From Planctomycetaceae bacterium (lineage in GTDB: Bacteria > Planctomycetota > Planctomycetia > Pirellulales > Thermoguttaceae): DNA of 5,200 nucleotides. Positions 1-5,200 of the stretch are shown in pieces. Both the position numbers and the translations under genes were made by a program. The notes beneath the pieces were generated by a model. The model saw only the letters and a list, made by a program, of their open reading frames with translations, had not been told where the DNA came from and made no database searches. Where the stretch lies: contig JAITQV010000662.1 of the NCBI GenBank assembly GCA_031288765.1, positions 1 to 5,200 of the forward strand, read 5' to 3'. Numbering within the stretch: the first letter of the stretch is position 1; the number at the start of each line of letters is the position of its first letter.

Positions 1-2045
1 GACCGCTTTCGGATTCGCAATTGGTAACACTTTTGTTACGTGGAACAATTTCGAAAGACACCGACGCATCGCTTGACGAAGAAAACTGGCAACCGCTTGG
101 AACATTGCCGGACTTTGAAAATCTGTACTCAAAAATCGTTGCACAACAACTCAAAACAATATCCGGTTCTTCTTCGCCGCCTTCACCGATTTATGAAACA
201 AAGACATCTGAAGACGACATATTTGCGATTGCCGGATTTTCTCACGATGAATTTCAAGCCAGAGTTGATACGATTCAACGTCAAATACCAGTACCGCCTC
301 CAACAACCGTACCGGAAAAATCGTTGCCCGGTTTTTTTGAAAATCCAAAAATTTTGTACGGAATTGGTGGCGGTTTATTGGGATTGATTTTTTTATCCGC
401 TCTTATTTTTTCAATAATGTACGGCAATGCTTCGCCGCGTAACCGTGCAGAACGACTTGCTCAAGAACAGGAAGCCGAAGAAAAAGCCGCCGCTGAAAAA
501 GTAGAACAGGAACGTAAAGAAGCCGAAGAAAAAGCTGCTGCCGAAAAAGCGGAACAAGAGCGTAAAGAAGCCGAAGCCAAAGCCGCCGCCGAAAAAATGG
601 AACAGGAACGTAAAGAAGTTGAAGCCAAAGCTGCCGCTGAAAAAGCGGAGCAAGAACGTAAAGAAGCCGAAGAAAAAGCCGCTCTGGAGAAACGCCAAAA
701 CGACGAAGCTGTAAATGCTGAGTTGGTTAAAGCAATAGAATTATTGAACGAAAATTTTCCTTTGAAACCGATGTTTCTTGGAGCAAGCGGATCTGTTCAA
801 CGTCCTGAAAATATTAATCCAAAGTTTGCAGATATTTGGTCGTTGAAAGAAAAATTTTCGTTGCGTTATATTTCCTATATACCGAATTCTGTTTTTTCGG
901 ACAAAAATATTTCACCGCATGAAATTGTTATTGCTTGTCAAAACGAGGATATTTTTCGTTTCTTTTTGGACGAAAAAGGATTACATGGTCAATGGCTTGA
1001 TTCTTCGTCCATCACATCGGAATCTTTTCGTAAACTAAACGGCATTGCGATTGGAGAATTGGAAATCGTTCAAATATCCGATGGTCATTTGATTAAAGAG
1101 TTTTCTCTGTTTTCTCCGGCAGAGTATGCAATATTCCGACCTTCGCAAAAACAAATTACTTTATCCGATTTGAATTGCGATTTTAATGCACTTGGATTTT
1201 CCGGCAGCCAGCTGTTGATTACGGATGCCAAAGGTTATCGTACAAGATATGTGTGGGAAACACTTGCACCGGATACATTGAAATTCCAGGTTGATGACAA
1301 TGATACCGTTCAAATAAAACTTATTCCTAAAACTCCGGTTGTCGAAAACAAAGGGGAATGGAATATTCCCATTGAAGTTAATGAACTCAAACGTGATTCT
1401 GCTCTCTTGAAACGTTATATTTCCGGCACAAAAATCTCTCCAGAGATGGTTGACGCAAAAGTGAAAGAAGGAACTGAAACTGTTAATCGTGTACGTAGTG
1501 ATATGCTTGGAGTTCGTCGACAATTCAACAGGAATAATTCCAACGCTAATAAAGCATCACGGGCAATTGGTGTTCTTAACCGGCAGTTGTCAATGGCTAA
1601 TTCTGCCGGAGCCGCATCAATCCATTCACAAATTTCGCATCAAGAATCCATTATTTCAAATTGCCGTAGCGCCAATAGCCAGCTGGAACCGAAATTGGAT
1701 AAATTGGAAAGTGTGTACGATAATTATTCCGGCAAACTCAAAGTTCTCAAAGAATACAAAGCCCTTCTTGATAAAGCAAAGATTATCTATCAGGGAGAAC
1801 CAATGACCTTTGCGATCATGATAACACATCCGGAAAATCCAAAACGGCGATTAAAACTACTCAGTATTAAGGAACCTGATATGGCAAATGAAAAAGATGC
1901 CGTCATTCCGGAACCAACTGATAACAATACAAAAACAGATAAAGAAGAAGAGATTGAAGACGATGAGGAAAATGATGATAAGGATGATGAAAACAAATCG
2001 GAAAATTCGAAAACACGATCCTTTTTGGGTACCAATAAAAAATAA
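1..2045 (+). CDS. Membrane-anchored GYF_2 (DUF4339-like) protein with Ala/Glu/Lys repeat rod, 5' partial
   Basis: The function is unknown; this is probably a structural or scaffolding membrane protein. The frame is open to the left edge. The first residues (PLSDSQL, then RGTIS, then NWQPLG) are the second half of a GYF_2 domain, so the true start lies outside the window, about 12 codons upstream if the N terminus resembles that of the gene at 5075; the full protein would then be about 693 residues. The TTG at base 21 lies inside the domain and is not a credible start. Domain order by bases: GYF_2 remainder 3-120; linker with a Pro-rich stretch 288-338; one strong transmembrane helix 351-422; 16-residue charged repeats 471-692; a strand-rich globular region about 753-1385; a helical, possibly coiled-coil region about 1458-1790; a short strand-like segment to about 1871; an acidic Asp/Glu tail 1941-2000; TAA stop. 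No catalytic motif is evident. Membrane orientation is ambiguous because arginines follow the helix; a cytoplasmic GYF_2 domain is assumed from the usual arrangement. Confidence 0.85.
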   Translation, partial: PLSDSQLVTLLLRGTISKDTDASLDEENWQPLGTLPDFENLYSKIVAQQLKTISGSSSPPSPIYETKTSEDDIFAIAGFSHDEFQARVDTIQRQIPVPPPTTVPEKSLPGFFENPKILYGIGGGLLGLIFLSALIFSIMYGNASPRNRAERLAQEQEAEEKAAAEKVEQERKEAEEKAAAEKAEQERKEAEAKAAAEKMEQERKEVEAKAAAEKAEQERKEAEEKAALEKRQNDEAVNAELVKAIELLNENFPLKPMFLGASGSVQRPENINPKFADIWSLKEKFSLRYISYIPNSVFSDKNISPHEIVIACQNEDIFRFFLDEKGLHGQWLDSSSITSESFRKLNGIAIGELEIVQISDGHLIKEFSLFSPAEYAIFRPSQKQITLSDLNCDFNALGFSGSQLLITDAKGYRTRYVWETLAPDTLKFQVDDNDTVQIKLIPKTPVVENKGEWNIPIEVNELKRDSALLKRYISGTKISPEMVDAKVKEGTETVNRVRSDMLGVRRQFNRNNSNANKASRAIGVLNRQLSMANSAGAASIHSQISHQESIISNCRSANSQLEPKLDKLESVYDNYSGKLKVLKEYKALLDKAKIIYQGEPMTFAIMITHPENPKRRLKLLSIKEPDMANEKDAVIPEPTDNNTKTDKEEEIEDDEENDDKDDENKSENSKTRSFLGTNKK
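471..692 (+). repeat. Tandem 48-bp coding repeat (four full units plus a degenerate fifth)
   Basis: Four in-frame 48-base units begin at 471, 519, 567 and 615, and a partial fifth begins at 663. Each encodes 16 residues of the type EAEEKAAAEKxEQERK, where x is V, A, M or A. The fifth unit keeps only its first ten residues (EAEEKAALEK). Units 1 and 2 differ at seven bases, five of them synonymous third-position changes. The peptide is a highly charged alanine-rich helix lying shortly after the transmembrane segment, like the rod of TolA-type proteins or a single alpha helix. It probably acts as a rigid spacer. Confidence 0.9.
1941..2000 (+). other. Acidic low-complexity tail of the first gene
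   Basis: This segment encodes about 20 residues dominated by Asp and Glu (KEEEIEDDEENDDKDDENKS). A short Ser/Thr/Lys-containing end follows, then the stop. The segment is very probably disordered. Possible roles are binding metal or a basic partner, but the sequence does not say which. Confidence 0.75.
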
Positions 2046-2074
2046 TGATTACACGAAACGAAATCACTAATTCA

Positions 2075-2098
2075 CAATGAGAAAATTTTTTTTCATTG
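2075..2098. other. AT-rich inverted repeat in the gap between genes 1 and 2
   Basis: CAATGAGAAA pairs with TTTTTTCATTG-type sequence to give a stem of about 10 base pairs, including one G-T wobble, around a four-base loop. It begins 29 bases after the first gene's stop and ends 50 bases before the next start. The stem is AT-rich and the T run lies inside it rather than after it, so it is not a standard intrinsic terminator. It could be a weak or processing hairpin, or chance in AT-rich DNA. The rest of the 103-base gap shows no convincing promoter. Confidence 0.25.
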
Positions 2099-2148
2099 CC
2101 GAATTTATTTTCGTATCAACAAGAGTTAGTTACTAAAAATTTTGAACC

Positions 2149-5025
2149 ATGAATAATCTTCAAGTTTTGATCGAAAATATTCGAACGGCAATTTCCTTTC
2201 CTGAAACGGTTTTACCGGATCAGATGCAAGTTTATGCCCGTGATTATGCAGAATGTTGTACGGAATGTAACCGGCGCATGATGCAATGTATTCAACATAT
2301 CCGTAGCGGAAATATTGCCGAAGGTATCCGCCTGGCGGAAATGAAACCGAATCTGACCGAAATGTATCTTTCCCTTGATTTTGCAGAACGCGAAGAGTGG
2401 GTTGATATTGTTTCGACACTTGGTTTCGATACGCCTCAACAGCTTGCCGGCGGACAGTTGAAGGAATTGAACGACATGTATCTGAAAATGTCGCCGCTGG
2501 AACCGTTGTTACGCTGGCATCGGCTTCACGCCTTGAATGGTTCTTCCATTCGGGAACGTCTGGAAATATTACGCGCCATCGCAAAAGCCGATCCTGAAAA
2601 TTTGTTCTGGAATGATGATCAGGAAAAATTTGAACAAGCACGAATTTCCGAACTCAAAAAAGAAATTCAAAACGCTATTGCGTCTAAAAATTCCGAACAA
2701 ATTCACTCGCTTTATGACGAATTGAATCCGGACAACTGGCTTGTTCCGCCGCCCAAAGAATTTCGTCAACAACTTTGTGTAACCGTGTTACAAGGTTATG
2801 CAGATTTAATGTTGCATTATCATGCCGCGTTTGACTACTCTCAAGCCTCCGCTATTTACGGACAAATTCAGCAACTCCTCGCGGCAAACAAGATGAAGAT
2901 TCCTTCCGAAATAGAACGTATTATTCGTCCTGTTGTTTTGTGGCTTAACGAAACACAAAAACAATCCGCACTTCAAAACGAATTTATACGTTGTTCCGTC
3001 GCCTTACAACAGGCGTTAGAAACGGAATGTCCTGTACCAACTTTGGAACGGCTTTATTACGCCTTGTGTACCGCCGCATCGCAAGCCGGAACAATCATTT
3101 CCGCCGAATTGGAAGAACTTTATCGTTCACAAATTTCCGCCCACGAATTAAGAAAATCCCGCACAACTAAAATAGTTATTACATCAATTGTATGTGTTTG
3201 CCTTTTGATCAGCAGTCTCATTGCGTGGGGATTATTTCAACAGCATCGCACCAAACGTATTCAGGAAATTCTTGAAACATTACAAAAAATTGAGACAGAA
3301 AAACGTTTCGAAGACATTGCCGGAACAATTCAACGAATCGAAACGGATTCGTCGGATATTGCCGGACACGCTGAAATCGTTGCGAATATTGAACGCCTCC
3401 GAAGTTTATTCAAAGAAGACGAGGAACGCGCAAAAGATTTTGAACGTTATTATGCACAAGCCTTTGCAAGTCTGGATGTAACGGAAAAACCGGACATTAA
3501 TCAATTACGGCAAATTAAAATCGCTGTTGATCAGGCGGAAACTCTTGCACGCTCTTCTCAAGAGAAAACGAAATTTTCAGAATTAAAACGAAAATTCGAT
3601 TCCATGTTTTCGGCACGAAAAAGAGAAATTGACCTTGCGTATAGCGAAAAACTAACGGAAATTTCGGAAGCGTTCAACGAACTCCGTAAAAATACTTCAT
3701 TACCGAAAAATGAACTTCTTTCACAACTTCAAGAAGTTATCCGGCAAATTGAAACGTTACAAAAACGAAACAGCGATGTTTCACTATCTATGAAAGAGCA
3801 GGGACAAACGCTTCTGGATTCTATCACTTCGTATCAAAAGAAAACCGAAAAAGAAATAGAACAAGATAATGCGTTTCAAAATCTTATAAAACATGTTCCG
3901 GATTGGGCAGCGTATAAAACCTCCCTTCAGGAATTTGTTGCGAAATATTCTGATCATTCCGCTTCAATGGATGCCGCCGATGTCTTAAAAGAATTGGATA
4001 TGATCAAAGATGCTGCTGTTCCGCTTAATGATTTGATAAAAGATTATTCAAAACATACAGATAATTTTAGTTCGTTACAAAAAGAATCTGGGAAACTATG
4101 GAAAAGATTTGAAGAATTATCGTCCAAAATTTCAGGATCGCCTGATGTACTTTTTTCACAAGGAAAAATTCTTGAAACACTTTCCAAAACGGAACCGTTC
4201 ACGACGGAAAGTTTCAAAACAACAGAATCACTTTTAAAAAGTCTGTCTCAACGTGAGGTTTATCCTTGGGTCGATGAAAAAGAGAATTGGTATTATCTTG
4301 TTAAAAAACCGGATAAAGAGGGGAATTACCCTTATATTACAACTTTTGTTTCAGAAGAAAAAACGTTTCGTATTCGTGATAATGAATTTAATCGCAACAA
4401 AATACTTGTCGGAACACAATATCAGTTTTCCATTGCAGCCATGAAAAAAATCGACGTGATTCGCGATAATGCTGCCGAAGTAGTTTGTGAACTTCTGGAA
4501 AAAATGTTATCGGTAAACGGTATTGATCCGATTTTAAAATGTGTTTTTCTCGATTCGTTTATTTCAGACCTGTCAAAAATTGATCCGATTTTCGCCTCAA
4601 ATTTCAAACGTTATCATGAAATTGTTCAAAAAAGCGGTGTTGATATGTTTACGAATTGGATGGATGTTAATTCCAAGAACACAATTCCGCAACGGAATCT
4701 AGCCAAAGCGGCATTGGAACGGCTTCCTGATATCAAAGGACTTGCCGAAAAAACTCAGAAAGAACAATCGCAACTCAAAAATTTGGTCGGAAAAATTCCT
4801 CCTCGATTCGAATGGATCGGTATTCTGTCACGAAAAGATGGAACATGGAACTGTCTGACAAAATCAACTTTGACCAACGAAACGGGGGATATTTACATTC
4901 TTCGTCAAAAAACGGATAATACTGTTCAGCCAATTAAAATTGGCAATATTTCCAACGATAGTATCCAAGTAAACAGCAGTAGCACTTCCTGCCTCCAATG
5001 TATTCCTGTGTTTTTTAAACAATAA
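2149..5025 (+). CDS. Large single-pass membrane protein with long helical region, function unknown (958 aa)
   Basis: I do not recognise a named family. The N-terminal pattern (YARDYAE, then a Cys-containing helix, then IRSGNIAEGIRLAE, LDFAEREEW and PLEPLLRWHRLHAL) resembles, from memory and unverified, uncharacterised proteins of planctomycetes and relatives. Residues 1-338 are mostly helical and could be a TPR-like or other alpha solenoid. A basic patch (RKSRTTK, 335-341) precedes one transmembrane helix at 341-363, which favours a cytoplasmic N terminus. Residues 365-700 are charged and helical, probably coiled coil. Residues about 703-765 and 885-958 are aromatic, strand-like segments separated by a helical part. 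No catalytic motif or signal peptide is visible. The start is well fixed: an in-frame TGA at 2143-2145 lies just upstream and this ATG is the first after it. No Shine-Dalgarno precedes it (upstream is TAAAAATTTTGAACC). The gene is codirectional with both GYF_2 neighbours, suggesting one operon or complex. Confidence 0.9.
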   Translation: MNNLQVLIENIRTAISFPETVLPDQMQVYARDYAECCTECNRRMMQCIQHIRSGNIAEGIRLAEMKPNLTEMYLSLDFAEREEWVDIVSTLGFDTPQQLAGGQLKELNDMYLKMSPLEPLLRWHRLHALNGSSIRERLEILRAIAKADPENLFWNDDQEKFEQARISELKKEIQNAIASKNSEQIHSLYDELNPDNWLVPPPKEFRQQLCVTVLQGYADLMLHYHAAFDYSQASAIYGQIQQLLAANKMKIPSEIERIIRPVVLWLNETQKQSALQNEFIRCSVALQQALETECPVPTLERLYYALCTAASQAGTIISAELEELYRSQISAHELRKSRTTKIVITSIVCVCLLISSLIAWGLFQQHRTKRIQEILETLQKIETEKRFEDIAGTIQRIETDSSDIAGHAEIVANIERLRSLFKEDEERAKDFERYYAQAFASLDVTEKPDINQLRQIKIAVDQAETLARSSQEKTKFSELKRKFDSMFSARKREIDLAYSEKLTEISEAFNELRKNTSLPKNELLSQLQEVIRQIETLQKRNSDVSLSMKEQGQTLLDSITSYQKKTEKEIEQDNAFQNLIKHVPDWAAYKTSLQEFVAKYSDHSASMDAADVLKELDMIKDAAVPLNDLIKDYSKHTDNFSSLQKESGKLWKRFEELSSKISGSPDVLFSQGKILETLSKTEPFTTESFKTTESLLKSLSQREVYPWVDEKENWYYLVKKPDKEGNYPYITTFVSEEKTFRIRDNEFNRNKILVGTQYQFSIAAMKKIDVIRDNAAEVVCELLEKMLSVNGIDPILKCVFLDSFISDLSKIDPIFASNFKRYHEIVQKSGVDMFTNWMDVNSKNTIPQRNLAKAALERLPDIKGLAEKTQKEQSQLKNLVGKIPPRFEWIGILSRKDGTWNCLTKSTLTNETGDIYILRQKTDNTVQPIKIGNISNDSIQVNSSSTSCLQCIPVFFKQ
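3169..3237 (+). other. Transmembrane helix segment of the 958-aa protein
   Basis: Residues 341-363 form an uninterrupted hydrophobic stretch (core IVITSIVCVCLLISSLIAW). It is flanked by RKSR on the N side and QQHRTKR on the C side. It is the only such segment in the protein, so it splits the protein into an N-terminal region of about 340 residues and a C-terminal region of about 595 residues on opposite sides of a membrane. The charge difference only weakly supports N-inside topology. Confidence 0.85.
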
Positions 5026-5074
5026 AGCGTTGCAATTATTTAATTTTTAATTCGCTTACATTATTATTACTACA

Positions 5075-5200
5075 ATGCCATATTACATTCGAATTCGTGG
5101 TAAAACGTTCGGTCCATTTAGTGAAGAACAACTCAAAGGAATGAGAGTAACGGGAAAACTTAGCCCGACAACGGAAGTGTCAGAAAACAAAACCGATTGG
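5075..5200 (+). CDS. GYF_2 (DUF4339-like) domain protein, 3' partial
   Basis: Forty-two codons are visible and run off the right edge. The peptide starts MPYYIRIRGKTFGPFSEEQL and continues to a Trp at residue 42, covering most of a bacterial GYF_2 domain: an N-terminal aromatic strand, the FGPFSEEQL core, a Gly before LSPTT and the late Trp. From residue 13 (Gly) it aligns without gaps to the start of the first gene in the window. Nine of the 29 fully visible positions are identical, including the shared Pro, Ser, Gln-Leu, Gly, Ser, Thr and Trp. The two are therefore likely paralogues, though what follows the domain here is unknown. The ATG is preceded by an in-frame TAA at 5048-5050 with no other ATG, GTG or TTG between. 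No Shine-Dalgarno is seen (upstream is TTATTATTACTACA). The gap to the previous gene is 49 bases, consistent with cotranscription. GYF_2 domains are thought to bind peptides; the ligand here is unknown. Confidence 0.85.
   Translation, partial: MPYYIRIRGKTFGPFSEEQLKGMRVTGKLSPTTEVSENKTDW

Noticed and set aside
21..23. TTG as start codon of the first gene
   Set aside because: The codons before it (PLSDSQ, preceded by a partial Gly-compatible codon) continue the GYF_2 core exactly as in the gene at 5075, so the gene begins upstream of the window.
471..692. CRISPR-like or noncoding tandem repeat
   Set aside because: The units are directly adjacent with no spacers, keep the reading frame and vary mostly at synonymous sites, so this is a protein repeat.
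411..698. Minus-strand reading frame rich in Phe and Gly across the repeat region
   Set aside because: It is the antisense shadow of the Ala/Glu/Lys repeats (GAA and AAA read as TTC and TTT); the low complexity keeps it open.
2254..2289. Cys cluster C36, C37, C40, C47 in the 958-aa protein as a metal site
   Set aside because: The residues sit in what looks like one amphipathic helix with no matching second pair of ligands nearby; a zinc or iron-sulfur site is not supported.
2126..2641. 171-codon minus-strand frame
   Set aside because: It lies opposite the well-supported start of the 958-residue gene, has no recognisable domain, and its composition looks like a shadow.
5025..5057. Hairpin AAGCG ... 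CGCTT after the stop of the 958-aa gene as a terminator
   Set aside because: There are only two five-base-pair stems separated by a four-base bulge, in very AT-rich DNA, with no following T run. The next gene starts 18 bases later, so chance is the better explanation.
5030..5067. Possible promoter with TTGCAA as -35 and TATTAT as -10
   Set aside because: The spacing is about 26 bases, far from 17, and such hexamers are expected by chance in AT-rich sequence.

Overview
The window looks like bacterial chromosomal DNA of moderate-to-low GC (roughly 40% by eye). It is densely coding on the + strand only, with three genes in a row: one cut at the left edge, one complete, one cut at the right edge. 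No RNA gene, insertion sequence, CRISPR array or phage gene is visible. None of the three genes matches a characterised enzyme that I recognise. The best taxonomic hint is the pair of GYF_2 (DUF4339-type) domains together with a very long single-pass membrane protein. I associate that mix with Planctomycetota and related PVC-group bacteria, perhaps a gut or rumen lineage given the base composition. This is an inference from protein style, not a proof. The two starts that can be seen have no Shine-Dalgarno sequence, which fits but does not decide the matter.

Layout. Bases 1-2045 hold the 3' part of a gene for a membrane-anchored protein. Its parts in order are the second half of an N-terminal GYF_2 domain, a proline-rich linker, one transmembrane helix, a rod of four to five 16-residue Ala/Glu/Lys repeats, a probable beta-rich domain, a helical segment and a very acidic tail. 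Bases 2046-2148 are a 103-base AT-rich gap with a weak hairpin. Bases 2149-5025 hold a complete 958-residue protein: a helical N-terminal region of about 340 residues, one transmembrane helix (341-363), a long coiled-coil-like stretch and a C-terminal region with two aromatic, strand-like segments. Bases 5026-5074 are a 49-base AT-rich gap. Bases 5075-5200 are the first 42 codons of another GYF_2 protein.

How they may work together (inference). The partial genes at the two edges share the GYF_2 fold at their N termini and align without gaps over 30 positions, so they look like paralogues flanking the large middle gene. All three are codirectional with short gaps and could be one transcription unit. 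Two of the three are clearly single-pass membrane proteins with long helical rods, so the simplest model is a multi-component envelope-associated complex with GYF_2 domains as peptide-binding modules. No catalytic motif was recognised in any of them, so the biochemical role is open.
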